Positions 35,782-44,987 of a stretch of DNA of 51,309 nt are shown piece after piece (positions within the stretch are counted from its first letter, which is position 1; each line of letters begins with the position of its first letter). The DNA is taken from positions 1-51,309 of the forward strand of contig JADCRZ010000044.1 in assembly GCA_015069695.1 (NCBI GenBank), read 5' to 3'. Made by a program: the position numbers and the translations under genes. The notes under the pieces are model-generated. The model did no database searches. It was not told where the DNA came from and saw only the letters and a program-made list of their open reading frames with translations. Source of the DNA: Williamsia sp. (GTDB lineage Bacteria > Bacteroidota > Bacteroidia > Chitinophagales > Chitinophagaceae).

Positions 35782-38700
35782 ATGAACCTGGAACAGTTGC
35801 TGGACAAATACGTTCAATCGCCCCGCCTTTTTGAACTGGCGGACAAACTTTCTTTTTCCCAACCCCAAAAAATTTATCTCAAGAACCTGCAGGGCAGCGC
35901 GGCCCAGTTTGTGGCCAGTGCAGTGCTTACGCATCCTTCGTGTGCCCAGCTCAACCACCTGATCATCCTGAATGATGCGGAAGAAGCAGCGTATTTCCAC
36001 AACACCCTGGAAAACCTGACCCATGCCCTCGACCTTTTTTATTTTCCCTCTTCCTTTAAAACCAGAAAAAATTTCAGTCTGCTCAACAGCAGCCACGTCA
36101 TGCTGCGCACAGAAGCGCTGATGAAGCTCAGCAGCGGGCGGAACAAAAAGGTACTGGTCACCTACCCGGAAGCCCTGGCGGAAAAAGTGGTGCTGCAAAA
36201 AACCCTGGCGGAAAACATCATCCAGATCAAGGCAGGTGATACGTTGAATGTAGATGGATTGATCGAAAGGTTGGTTGGTTACCAGTTTGAAAGAACCGAT
36301 TTTGTATATGAACCCGGCCAGTTTTCCATCCGCGGCGGCATCCTGGACATTTACTCGTTCGGCAACGAAAATCCTTACCGGGTCGAATTGTTTGGCAATG
36401 AAGTCGATTCTATCCGCCTGTTTAACCCGGAAACACAGCTGAGCGAACGCAAGCTCCTGCAGGTGACCATCATACCCAATGTAGAAACCCAGTTCGACCG
36501 GGGCGAGCATGTATCCTTGTTTCAATTCTTACCCGATAATACCGTGACCTGGGTGCAGGACTGGGAAGTTGTGCTGGAAAAGCTACGCATACAGGAAGAA
36601 GAGCTGGCTTATTTTCTGCAGGCAAAGGAAGATCATCGCCAACCCACAAATACAGAGGATGATGCCGAGCGGATTGATGTAACCGAAAAAGATTTTGCAG
36701 GCAAGGAAACGCTGGAAGAAGAAGCCCGCCAGCGGCATATCGTGGAGTTCGGGTATGCTACTTATTTTACCCGGGAAGCAGATACCGACCGCAATGCTTC
36801 TGTGCTCCAGTTCAACACACAGGAGCAGCCGGCATTTAACCGTAAATTTGATCTGCTCATCAAAGACCTCAAGGGATGGGAAACAAAAAAGTTTGCGCTT
36901 TACCTATTTGCCGAAAACGGGAAACAGCTTGAGCGGCTGCACAGCATCTTTGCCGACCTGAAGGCAGAGATCCCCTTCACACCCGTAGCTACTTCTATCC
37001 ACGAAGGGTTTATCGATGAAGACCTCAAGATCGTTTGCTATACCGATCACCAGATCTTCCAGCGCTATCATAAATACAAGATCAAGCAGGCTTACAATAA
37101 AAACAAAGCCATTACGCTGCGCACCCTGCGCGAGCTGCAGCCAGGCGATTATGTATCGCACATTGATCACGGCGTAGGCATTTACAGTGGCCTGCAAAAA
37201 CTGGAAGTAAACGGCCGGCTGCAGGAAGCTGTCAGGATCATTTACAAGGACAGTGATATCCTGTACGTGAACATCAACTCGCTGCACAAGATTTCCAAAT
37301 ACACCGGCAAGGAAGGGACCGTTCCCAAGGTCAACAAGATCGGCAGCGATACCTGGCAGAAGCTCAAGGAAAAGACCAAGACACGCGTCAAGGAAATTGC
37401 CTTCGACCTGATCAAGCTGTATGCACAACGCAAGGCCCAGCAGGGCTTTGCGCACACGCCCGACAATTACATGCAAACCGAGCTGGAAGCTTCTTTTATT
37501 TATGAAGACACGCCCGACCAGAGCCGGGCCACCGCCGACGTAAAAAAAGACATGGAGCAAACAGCCCCGATGGACCGCCTGGTCTGCGGAGACGTGGGTT
37601 TTGGTAAAACAGAGATTGCGGTACGGGCAGCTTTTAAATCATGCCTGGATGGAAAACAGGCTGCCGTGCTGGTACCCACCACCATCCTGGCTTTCCAGCA
37701 TTATAAAACCTTCAGTGAGCGGTTAAAAGATTTTCCGGTAACCGTAGACTATATCAACCGGTTCAAGTCGGCCAAAGAGAAAAAAGAAACCCTGCAAAAA
37801 CTGCAGGAAGGAAAAGTAGATATCATCGTAGGCACGCATGCGATCCTGGCCAAAGATGTCAAGTTCAAAGACCTGGGCATCATGATCATTGACGAAGAGC
37901 AGAAGTTTGGTGTTGCAGCCAAGGAAAAGCTCAAGACCATCCGCACCAATGTAGACTGTCTTACGCTAACCGCCACGCCTATCCCGCGCACACTTCAATT
38001 TTCGTTGATGGGTGCCCGTGACCTGAGCATCATCAATACGCCGCCTCCCAACCGCCAGCCGATCCAGACAGAAGTGCAGGTGTTCAACGAAGATTTTATC
38101 CGCGACGCGATCTATTACGAAACCGAGCGGGGCGGACAGGTTTTCTTTATCCACAACCGGGTGATGGGGTTGGGTGAAATGGCAGCCATCATCCAGGGGC
38201 TCTGCCCGGATCTGAGCATTGGCGTGGCCCACGGACAGCTGGAAGGCCATGAGCTGGAGCAGCGCATCCTGGATTTTATCGACAAGCGGTATGACGTGCT
38301 GGTATGTACCAATATTGTCGAGAGCGGGGTGGACATGCCCAATGTAAATACCATTATCGTAAACAATGCGCACCAGTTTGGCCTGAGCGACCTGCACCAG
38401 CTGCGCGGGCGTGTGGGCCGCAGCAACAAAAAAGCGTTTTGCTACCTGCTGGCGCCACCCATGAGTACCCTGCCCAACGATTCCAGGAAAAGGCTGCAAA
38501 CGCTGGAGCAGCACAGTGAGCTGGGCAGCGGTTTCCAGATCGCGATGCGCGACCTCGACATCCGCGGGGCCGGCAACATGCTGGGTGGGGAACAAAGTGG
38601 TTTTATGGCAGAGATCGGTTTTGAGATGTACCAGAAAATTCTGGACGAAGCCATCAAGGAATTAAAACGCACCGAGTTCCGCAACCTCTTTAAAGAAGAG

Positions 38701-39228
38701 ATCGACAAGCAGGAGGATTTTGTACAGGACTGTACCATCGATACAGACCTGGAAATTCTTATTCCGGACAGCTACGTGGAAAGTATCACCGAACGCCTTT
38801 CATTATACACCAAGCTCGACAGCTGCGATACGGAAAAAGAACTGCTCGATTTTCACCACGAGCTGCAAGACCGGTTTGGTCCTGTTCCGCAGCAGGTAGA
38901 AGACTTATTTACCACCGTTCGCTGCCGCAAGGTGGCCGTGGAAATGGGGTTTGAAAAAATGGTTTTAAAAGACGAAACGCTGCGTTGTTATTTCGTCAGC
39001 AAACATGATTCACCCTATTTTGAATCAGACACATTCAAAAACATCCTGGAATATATCCAGACAAAGACCAACAAGGCCCGCCTGAAGCAAACAAACAAAT
39101 TGTTCTCGCTGATCGTAGAAGACATCAAAAATATGAAGGCGATGCTGGCATTTTTAACCAACATGCAAAAGAGTTTATCACTTACTCCGCTTGCACCTGT
39201 TTCACCATCTCCCGGATCGCCCGCGTGA
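35782..39228 (+). CDS. mfd: transcription-repair coupling factor
   Basis: This 1148-residue DNA translocase removes RNA polymerase stalled at DNA damage and recruits UvrA. In order it has a UvrB-like N-terminal module, an RNA-polymerase-interacting (CarD-like) domain beginning LQPGDYVSHIDHGVGIYSGL, a RecG-like helicase pair with Walker A GDVGFGKTE and Walker B DEEQ (IIDEEQKFG), QLRGRVGRSNKKAF as motif VI, and the TRCF C-terminal domain. The ATG at 35782 is used because an in-frame ATG at 35770 lies inside the -7 box. The tail (SPSPGSPA) is unusual and its last 47 bases overlap the convergent hydrolase gene. Confidence 0.96.
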   Translation: MNLEQLLDKYVQSPRLFELADKLSFSQPQKIYLKNLQGSAAQFVASAVLTHPSCAQLNHLIILNDAEEAAYFHNTLENLTHALDLFYFPSSFKTRKNFSLLNSSHVMLRTEALMKLSSGRNKKVLVTYPEALAEKVVLQKTLAENIIQIKAGDTLNVDGLIERLVGYQFERTDFVYEPGQFSIRGGILDIYSFGNENPYRVELFGNEVDSIRLFNPETQLSERKLLQVTIIPNVETQFDRGEHVSLFQFLPDNTVTWVQDWEVVLEKLRIQEEELAYFLQAKEDHRQPTNTEDDAERIDVTEKDFAGKETLEEEARQRHIVEFGYATYFTREADTDRNASVLQFNTQEQPAFNRKFDLLIKDLKGWETKKFALYLFAENGKQLERLHSIFADLKAEIPFTPVATSIHEGFIDEDLKIVCYTDHQIFQRYHKYKIKQAYNKNKAITLRTLRELQPGDYVSHIDHGVGIYSGLQKLEVNGRLQEAVRIIYKDSDILYVNINSLHKISKYTGKEGTVPKVNKIGSDTWQKLKEKTKTRVKEIAFDLIKLYAQRKAQQGFAHTPDNYMQTELEASFIYEDTPDQSRATADVKKDMEQTAPMDRLVCGDVGFGKTEIAVRAAFKSCLDGKQAAVLVPTTILAFQHYKTFSERLKDFPVTVDYINRFKSAKEKKETLQKLQEGKVDIIVGTHAILAKDVKFKDLGIMIIDEEQKFGVAAKEKLKTIRTNVDCLTLTATPIPRTLQFSLMGARDLSIINTPPPNRQPIQTEVQVFNEDFIRDAIYYETERGGQVFFIHNRVMGLGEMAAIIQGLCPDLSIGVAHGQLEGHELEQRILDFIDKRYDVLVCTNIVESGVDMPNVNTIIVNNAHQFGLSDLHQLRGRVGRSNKKAFCYLLAPPMSTLPNDSRKRLQTLEQHSELGSGFQIAMRDLDIRGAGNMLGGEQSGFMAEIGFEMYQKILDEAIKELKRTEFRNLFKEEIDKQEDFVQDCTIDTDLEILIPDSYVESITERLSLYTKLDSCDTEKELLDFHHELQDRFGPVPQQVEDLFTTVRCRKVAVEMGFEKMVLKDETLRCYFVSKHDSPYFESDTFKNILEYIQTKTNKARLKQTNKLFSLIVEDIKNMKAMLAFLTNMQKSLSLTPLAPVSPSPGSPA

Positions 39229-40099
39229 TCCGGTCTTTTTCTGAAAAAGCAATCAGGTGTCCCCTGTTAGGGATCATGGTTATATCCAGACAAGGGGCAT
39301 GCACCAGCCGGTTCTTGGCAAATTGGGCATTGCTCGTGTAGATCAGCTGGTCGTTTTCTCCCTGCATGTATGTAACAGGTACCCGGATCTTTTCCCAGTA
39401 TGGCAGCATGCGCTCCAGTTCCTCCCTGTGATGCAGCTTTTCTGCATTGGCAGAAACAAACATAGAGGGAACAAGCCACTTCACCCAGGGGTGCTCAATA
39501 AAATAGGCAATGGAATAAATACGCTCTTCCCCCGGCGCCAGCGAGGGCGCGATGAGCACCAGTCCGTCCACCAGCGCAGGATAATCCATGGCCAGGCGGC
39601 AGGCAACAGAAGTGCCATAGCTGACACCCACCAGGATCAGCGGGTGGCGGGCTTTCTGCAGGCTGTCCAGCAGTGGCCTGATCATGGCCGACTGCAGGGC
39701 AATAGATGGTTCAGGTTTGCCAAAGCCGGAGTAACCATACCCAGGCCGGTCAATCGCCAGCATATAAGCCTGGCACAAGAGGCTGTCATCGGAAAGATAA
39801 TTTTTGAAGTAGCTCATAGAGCTGGGTGCCCCATGCACAAAAAGGATGGTTGCTTTGGCTTCCTTGTTACCCACCTGTAAATAGCGCAAGGTTCTGTTAT
39901 GCGTGCTGTAATAACCGATGCCCGCCGGGATCCTTTTATCAGCAAAAAACCTTGCAAGCGCCCGGTCTGTATCGCGGAACTGAATATAATAAGCAAGAAA
40001 CACAACAACTGCCAGGAGCAATAGGAAAATATAAAGAAAAATTCTACCAACCTTTCTGATGATTCTTGCTAGTCTGTTCATTTTTACTGAGCTATTCAT
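39182..40099 (-). CDS. membrane-anchored alpha/beta hydrolase
   Basis: This 305-residue protein has an N-terminal membrane anchor (IFLYIFLLLLAVVVFLAYYI, about 18-37) followed by an alpha/beta-hydrolase fold. The oxyanion region is LFVHGAPSSMSYF, the nucleophile elbow is GVSYGTS, the acid is in GENDQLI and the catalytic His is in IPNRGHLIAFS. The substrate is unknown. The fold suits esters, lactones or peptides. The start may be 40099 or an internal ATG at 40081 (MNRLARI). Its 3' end overlaps the mfd 3' end by 47 bases on the other strand. Confidence 0.85.
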   Translation of the reverse strand: MNSSVKMNRLARIIRKVGRIFLYIFLLLLAVVVFLAYYIQFRDTDRALARFFADKRIPAGIGYYSTHNRTLRYLQVGNKEAKATILFVHGAPSSMSYFKNYLSDDSLLCQAYMLAIDRPGYGYSGFGKPEPSIALQSAMIRPLLDSLQKARHPLILVGVSYGTSVACRLAMDYPALVDGLVLIAPSLAPGEERIYSIAYFIEHPWVKWLVPSMFVSANAEKLHHREELERMLPYWEKIRVPVTYMQGENDQLIYTSNAQFAKNRLVHAPCLDITMIPNRGHLIAFSEKDRITRAIREMVKQVQAE

Positions 40100-40240
40100 T
40101 GTTCAAGCTGCTGGTTCCCTTGCTTCTATACTTCTTCTCAATTCTCCTCCTTTTTGGCTATTCTTTCTTTTACTATGCTACTCATTTTCTTGTCATCTTC
40201 CTTCCCCCCACTTTTGCCATCCTTCTTTTCCAACTTTTTG

Positions 40241-40389
40241 TCATCCTGTAATCCCTGGATCCGTGTAATCCTGGTTCAGACAAAAAGCACCAGCAAGATG
40301 ATCCAAGGTCAAACGTCCCCGAATCCTGTAAATCCTGGTTCAAACAATCCCTCCCATCCTGTAAATCCCGGTTCAAGACAGGTTCAGAC
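40241..40389 (-). repeat. cluster of four TCTGAACC-type repeat heads
   Basis: All copies point the same way (minus strand). Heads read at 40273-40280 (TCTGAACC), about 40337-40345 (variant GTTTGAACC), about 40370-40379 (variant GTCTTGAACC) and 40381-40389 (GTCTGAACC). Each of the first three is followed by a version of GATTTACAGGAT or GATTACACGGATCC. The last head supplies the stop codon of dusB. The rest of the 40100-40383 gap is T/C-rich and shows no gene. Confidence 0.75.
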
Positions 40390-41421
40390 CGGGCACTTCT
40401 CATGATAGTTCTGCAATACAATCGCGGTTTGTTCAAATTCAAAGCCGGCATAGCGTTCGGCAATTTCATCCAGTACTGCTTCAATTTCTTCTGCGGTCGA
40501 AAGGGAAACCAGCTTGTTGCGGTATTCCTTGATATAGGGAAGTCCTTTTAAATAATTGCTGTAATGCCGCCGCATTTCAAGGATGCCGGTTATGGGGCCT
40601 TTCCAGACAAGCGACTGTTGCAGGTGCTGTTTGCACACGGCAATTCTTTCTTCGAGCGTGGGAGCTGAAAGGCGTTCACCGGTTTGCAGGTAGTGTTTTA
40701 TTTCACGGAAAATCCAGGGATAGCCGATGGCTGCCCGGCCGATCATAATGCCATCCACACCATAGCGGTTTTTATACTCCAGCGCTTTTTCCGGTGAATC
40801 GATATCGCCGTTGCCAAAGATGGGCATCCGGATGCGGGGATTGTTTTTTACCCGCCCGATCAGGGTCCAGTCGGCTTCTCCCTTGTACATCTGGGTGCGC
40901 GTGCGCCCATGGATGCTGAGGGCTTTGATGCCAATATCCTGCAGGCGCTCGGCCACCTCTTCAATGTTCTTGGTAGCTTCATCCCAGCCCAGCCGGGTTT
41001 TGACCGTTACGGGCAGGTTCGTGCTCTTGACCACGGCTTCTGTGAGGCGGACCATCAGAGGCAGGTCTTTCAGCACCCCGGCGCCCGCTCCTTTGCAAGC
41101 CACTTTTTTTACCGGACAGCCAAAATTGATGTCGAGCAGATCGGGCTGAACGGTTTCGACGATCTGGGCGGCCATGGACAGCGAGTCTTCATCGCCCCCG
41201 AATATCTGGATGCCGACAGGGCGCTCGGCATCAAAGATGTCAAGCTTCTGGCGGCTCTTGATGGCATGCCTGATCAATCCTTCACTGGAGATAAATTCAG
41301 TGTACATCAGGTCGGCGCCGCCTCCTTTGCAAACGGCCCGGAAGGGAGGGTCGCTTACATCTTCCATCGGAGCCAGCAGCAACGGAAACGCAGGAAGTTG
41401 TATATTGCCAATCTTTACCAA
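40384..41421 (-). CDS. dusB: tRNA-dihydrouridine synthase (DusB family)
   Basis: This 345-residue FMN enzyme reduces uridine to dihydrouridine in tRNA. LLLAPMEDVSDPPFR (about 14-28) is the FMN-binding start of the barrel. NFGCPVKKV carries the catalytic Cys102. KTRLGWD and SIHGRTRTQMYKGEADW are family motifs, and GNGDIDSPEKALEY with GVDGIMIGRAAIGYPW binds the FMN phosphate. The length is normal for DusB. The stop codon TGA (40384-40386) comes from the head of a repeat, giving the ending KCPV. Confidence 0.95.
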   Translation of the reverse strand: MVKIGNIQLPAFPLLLAPMEDVSDPPFRAVCKGGGADLMYTEFISSEGLIRHAIKSRQKLDIFDAERPVGIQIFGGDEDSLSMAAQIVETVQPDLLDINFGCPVKKVACKGAGAGVLKDLPLMVRLTEAVVKSTNLPVTVKTRLGWDEATKNIEEVAERLQDIGIKALSIHGRTRTQMYKGEADWTLIGRVKNNPRIRMPIFGNGDIDSPEKALEYKNRYGVDGIMIGRAAIGYPWIFREIKHYLQTGERLSAPTLEERIAVCKQHLQQSLVWKGPITGILEMRRHYSNYLKGLPYIKEYRNKLVSLSTAEEIEAVLDEIAERYAGFEFEQTAIVLQNYHEKCPV

Positions 41422-41531
41422 TCTATTTTTAGTTTAAAGGTGAAAGCCATTGCAAGCCTGGCTGGTGCATACCCGCCGGCAGCATACTGAACCAAGAGCA
41501 CAAATTTAGACCTTAAAATTTAAACATTTAC

Positions 41532-42479
41532 ATGACGAGCTACCTGAAGTACAGGCCAGCCTGGGTTCAATTACTCATTTTTGCAGGCTTGGTAATGGGC
41601 ATTTTTACCGTTGGCAGTTTGGTGGGCATCATCATCATTTCAAAATTATACGGCGTTTCCGTTATTGAAATGCAGGGCACCAACTTAAACGATCCCCATT
41701 TTGTATCGGCCCTCAAGGCCATGCAGGTCCTGTCTTCACTGGCTTTGTTCCTGATCCCTTCGCTTGTATTTGCTTTGCTGTCTGACAAGAACGGCCTGCG
41801 GTATATTGGTTTCAGAAAACCTGTGCCCATCAGCTTTTGGGCTATTGCAGCGGCAATCATCATTGCCTCTTTTCCCATGGTGTCGTGGCTGAGCGATCTG
41901 AACCAACATCTTCATCTACCCAAAAGCATGCAATCGCTCGAGCGGCTGATCCGGGATACGGAGGAGCAAAACAACAACCTGATCAAAAGCTTCCTGAACA
42001 TGAAATCGCCCGGCGACCTGGTGATCATGCTTTTTATTATCGCCGCGCTGCCGGCTGTGGCAGAAGAACTGTTTTTCAGAGGTGTGATACAAAGATTATT
42101 TATCCAGATTACCAAACGCCCCTGGGTCGGGATCGTAATAACCGCTGTTATATTTTCTGCCGCGCATTTTCAGTTTCTTGGTTTTTTCCCGCGGGTGGCC
42201 CTGGGCATTGTGCTGGGTGCCCTGTACTGGTACAGCGGCAGCTTGTGGCCCGGTATCACCGCCCATTTTATCAACAACGCGCTGCAGGTGATCCTGATCT
42301 ATACTTCTCCCCAGCTCATTGAAAAAGAGCCTGACTTCTCAGCCAAGCTGACCGCGCTCAGCACCATTATCGTAATTGTTTTAACCTGGTGGATGCACCG
42401 CAAATCACAAACGACCTACGCCGACATGTACGATACCGATGATTTTCATATCGGCCGGCGGGATGAATACGTTGCATAA
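41532..42479 (+). CDS. CPBP-family intramembrane glutamic protease
   Basis: This 315-residue protein has about eight transmembrane helices and the CPBP (Abi/Rce1-like) motifs: Glu178-Glu179 in AVAEELFFRG, His212 in FSAAHFQFLG, and His245 with Asn248 in TAHFINNALQ. Members cleave peptides within the membrane. The natural substrate here is unknown. A final cytoplasmic tail (YADMYDTDDFHIGRRDEYVA) is acidic. It precedes cdsA by 27 bases and probably shares its transcript. Confidence 0.9.
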   Translation: MTSYLKYRPAWVQLLIFAGLVMGIFTVGSLVGIIIISKLYGVSVIEMQGTNLNDPHFVSALKAMQVLSSLALFLIPSLVFALLSDKNGLRYIGFRKPVPISFWAIAAAIIIASFPMVSWLSDLNQHLHLPKSMQSLERLIRDTEEQNNNLIKSFLNMKSPGDLVIMLFIIAALPAVAEELFFRGVIQRLFIQITKRPWVGIVITAVIFSAAHFQFLGFFPRVALGIVLGALYWYSGSLWPGITAHFINNALQVILIYTSPQLIEKEPDFSAKLTALSTIIVIVLTWWMHRKSQTTYADMYDTDDFHIGRRDEYVA

Positions 42480-42506
42480 GACCCCATCAAATCCGCACTT
42501 CCAGCC

Positions 42507-43376
42507 ATGCCCTTCAACGTGCAAACTTTTAAAACCCGCTCCCTTACAGCCGCTGTTTTTGTGGTGGTAATGCTGGTCGGACTACTCTGGAACCAATGGA
42601 GCTTTCTTGTGCTTTTTTCTATCATCCATTTTGGATGCTGGGTAGAATACCAAAAGCTCATCGGGCTCATCGACCCGGAATATGCGGGCATTGCGCCTTT
42701 TCACAAGTACGGCGTGATGCTGACCGGCTGGTGCCTCATGCTTTTTGCTGCCGGTGATGCATTCTATATTGGCAGTGTATCCCTGGGTTCTATTGGCTGG
42801 TGGCTGGGATTGATCTCTGTTTTTATCCTGCCTATCATTGAATTTTTGTTTACCCGGGAAGTAAGTTTGAAAAACATAGGGTATTCGGTATTGGGCCTGC
42901 TCTATATTTCCGTAAGCTGGGCGATGATGATCGATCTGCTGCAGTCCGACCTACATAGTTTATGGGGCCACAATGCAAGTGGCTCTATTGTTCCCCTCCT
43001 CATCATCCTGAGCATCTGGATCAACGACACGATGGCCTATATTGTAGGTTCCCTGATCGGCAAAACGCCATTTTCTTCCATATCCCCCAAAAAGACCTGG
43101 GAAGGTACCGTGGGCGGTGCTATTCTTTGTATTGCGGTTGTTACGCTTTCCCTGCAGTCATTTATATCATGGAAATACCTGCTGGCTATTTCTGCCATCT
43201 GCGCCATAGTGGGCACGGCGGGCGACCTGCTGGAAAGCAAGCTCAAACGCATGGCAGGTGTAAAAGACAGCGGACAGATCATGCCCGGCCACGGTGGCTT
43301 CCTGGACCGCTTTGATTCGCTGCTGCTGGCAACTCCTTTTGTATGGATGTATCTGAAACTGGCAGCCGGCCTCTAG
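42507..43376 (+). CDS. cdsA: phosphatidate cytidylyltransferase
   Basis: This 289-residue membrane enzyme makes CDP-diacylglycerol from phosphatidate and CTP, the branch point of phospholipid synthesis. Near the C-terminus it carries GDLLESKLKRMAGVKDSGQI followed by MPGHGGFLDRFDSL, the CdsA signature with its metal-binding aspartates. About eight transmembrane helices are seen. It is followed 125 bases later by psd, so the window encodes the CDP-DAG and PE ends of the pathway. No phosphatidylserine synthase was seen. Confidence 0.95.
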   Translation: MPFNVQTFKTRSLTAAVFVVVMLVGLLWNQWSFLVLFSIIHFGCWVEYQKLIGLIDPEYAGIAPFHKYGVMLTGWCLMLFAAGDAFYIGSVSLGSIGWWLGLISVFILPIIEFLFTREVSLKNIGYSVLGLLYISVSWAMMIDLLQSDLHSLWGHNASGSIVPLLIILSIWINDTMAYIVGSLIGKTPFSSISPKKTWEGTVGGAILCIAVVTLSLQSFISWKYLLAISAICAIVGTAGDLLESKLKRMAGVKDSGQIMPGHGGFLDRFDSLLLATPFVWMYLKLAAGL

Positions 43377-43420
43377 CTGCCAGTCATCGTTCTTGGGCTT
43401 ACGGCAACACGCTGAACCGC

Positions 43421-43452
43421 TTGCTTCAGGCACCTTCCTTCCAATAAATTTG
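43421..43452 (+). promoter_or_regulatory. promoter of psd
   Basis: TTG (43421-43423), a 21-base spacer and TAAATTTG (43445-43452) form a good match to the Bacteroidota -33/-7 pair. It is placed to start a transcript of about 40 leader bases before psd, so psd can be transcribed apart from cdsA. Confidence 0.55.
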
Positions 43453-43501
43453 TGTCTCACCCATCTTTGTGTAATTTCGCTTTTCATCTATTCCATCTTC
43501 C

Positions 43502-44158
43502 ATGACCATTCACAAAGAAGGATACAAAACGATCGCCATTGCAGCCATTGTTTTTGCGGTTATCAACCTTTCTTCTTTTTACTTTATCAGCTTCTCCGCC
43601 CCCCTCATCAGCTGGGTAATTTTTATTGTGACCTTTCTGCTGATGGCCTTTATCATTTCTTTTTTCCGCATACCCAAACGCACACTGACCATCGACAATG
43701 GAAAAGTGATCTCTCCCTGCGATGGCAAGGTTGTGGTGATTGAAGAGACCTATGACCCGGAGTACTTCCGCGAAAAGCGCCTGCAGATATCGATTTTTAT
43801 GAGTCCGGCCAATGTGCATGTAAACAGGAATGCGGTCAGCGGTGAGGTTGTTTACAGCCAGTATCACAAAGGCAAATACCTGGTGGCCTGGCATCCGAAA
43901 TCGTCCACCGAAAACGAGCGGCATACCGTGGTGATCAGACAAAACGATGTAGAAGTAGGCATCAAGCAGATTGCTGGCGCCGTGGCAAAACGGATCGTGA
44001 ACTACCTGAAGGTGGGCGAACAGGTAGAACAGGCGGCAGAGATGGGCTTTATCAAGTTCGGCAGCCGGGTTGACCTGCTGCTGCCCGTAGGCACCCACGT
44101 GAATGTAGAATTAAACCAGGTGGTGAGAGGTGGCATCACCATCATAGCTACCCTGTAA
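43502..44158 (+). CDS. psd: phosphatidylserine decarboxylase (short type)
   Basis: This 218-residue proenzyme makes phosphatidylethanolamine from phosphatidylserine. KFGSRVDLLLP shows the self-cleavage site between Gly187 and Ser188, where the pyruvoyl group forms. SPCDGKVVVIEE, FMSPANVHVNRN and WHPKSSTENERH are conserved active-site segments. Two hydrophobic stretches at about 11-27 and 36-55 anchor it. The length matches the short Psd group that lacks an N-terminal extension. Confidence 0.94.
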   Translation: MTIHKEGYKTIAIAAIVFAVINLSSFYFISFSAPLISWVIFIVTFLLMAFIISFFRIPKRTLTIDNGKVISPCDGKVVVIEETYDPEYFREKRLQISIFMSPANVHVNRNAVSGEVVYSQYHKGKYLVAWHPKSSTENERHTVVIRQNDVEVGIKQIAGAVAKRIVNYLKVGEQVEQAAEMGFIKFGSRVDLLLPVGTHVNVELNQVVRGGITIIATL

Positions 44159-44175
44159 GCAGATCATCAACGGCT

Positions 44176-44196
44176 TGTCTCTCTTCAAGAGAGACA
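44176..44196. terminator. hairpin between convergent psd and HAD genes
   Basis: TGTCTCTCT (44176-44184) and AGAGAGACA (44188-44196) form a perfect 9-bp stem with a 3-nt loop. No strong T-run follows on either strand, so it is a possible but not certain terminator. Confidence 0.45.
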
Positions 44197-44216
44197 TCCA
44201 AATAGTTGATGCTGTT

Positions 44217-44918
44217 TCAAAAAATATTTTCCAACTCTTTCAAGGAGCTGACCATATAAGTTGGTTTGATAAGTGGATCAAGCTTGAGATAATTTACGTA
44301 GAGCTGATCGATGCCGGCATTGATAGCGCCCTGTATATCAGCTTCCATGCTATCGCCTACCATGATGCTTTCATGCAGCTGGGCACCGGTTCTGGCAAAA
44401 GCATAATCAAAAATTTCCTTGTGCGGCTTGATGCTGTTGCAACTGTCGCAGGTAACCACTTCAGCAAAAAACTTATCGAGCCCTGAGTTTCTCAGCTTGC
44501 GGTGCTGCACCAGGTCAAAGCCATTGGTGATCATATGAAGCCTGTACTGCTTGTTGGTGAGGTACTGAAGAATTTCAAGGGTATAAGGAAACAACAAGTT
44601 CTTATCAGGCAGCAGCTCCAGAAAGCGGGCGCTGAGTGCGCGGGCAAGCTGCTCATCACCGATCTTGAAATCGATCAGGGTGAGCCACATCCTTTTCCAG
44701 CGCAGCTCTTCTGCTTTGATAAAACCGTTGCGGTAGCGGCTCCAGAGCTTTTCGTTGTGAACCAGGTAGTTTATATAAAACAGCTCAAAATCATATACGC
44801 CCCGCTCACGCAGGTTAAACATACCATACAGCTCTTCCAGGGTGTACCGGCTGTTGGCATCAAAATCCCAGAGGGTGTGATCAAGGTCAAAAAAGATGTG
44901 CTTGTACTTCGTAGCCAT
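44217..44918 (-). CDS. yjjG: YjjG-family HAD nucleotidase
   Basis: This 233-residue HAD hydrolase has motif I FFDLDHTLWDFDANS (nucleophile Asp11, acid Asp13), motif II MITNGF, a lysine in SIKPHKEIFDYA and motif IV MVGDSMEADIQGA. The HTLWDF form of motif I is characteristic of the YjjG noncanonical pyrimidine nucleotidases, which remove phosphate from damaged or unusual nucleoside monophosphates. It is convergent with psd and divergent from the SDR gene. Confidence 0.9.
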   Translation of the reverse strand: MATKYKHIFFDLDHTLWDFDANSRYTLEELYGMFNLRERGVYDFELFYINYLVHNEKLWSRYRNGFIKAEELRWKRMWLTLIDFKIGDEQLARALSARFLELLPDKNLLFPYTLEILQYLTNKQYRLHMITNGFDLVQHRKLRNSGLDKFFAEVVTCDSCNSIKPHKEIFDYAFARTGAQLHESIMVGDSMEADIQGAINAGIDQLYVNYLKLDPLIKPTYMVSSLKELENIF

Positions 44919-44960
44919 AAGGGGCCTTTAAACAATCAGGGTAAGTTTTTGTTCTTGCCC

Positions 44961-44982
44961 TAGTTTTGCAAACATAAGGAGG
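44961..44982 (+). promoter_or_regulatory. -7 box and Shine-Dalgarno of the 44988 SDR gene
   Basis: TAGTTTTG (44961-44968) is a perfect TAnnTTTG match, and AAGGAGG (44976-44982) is a strong Shine-Dalgarno sequence 5 bases before the ATG. Such a strong ribosome site is uncommon in this window. Confidence 0.5.
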
Positions 44983-44987
44983 ATAGC

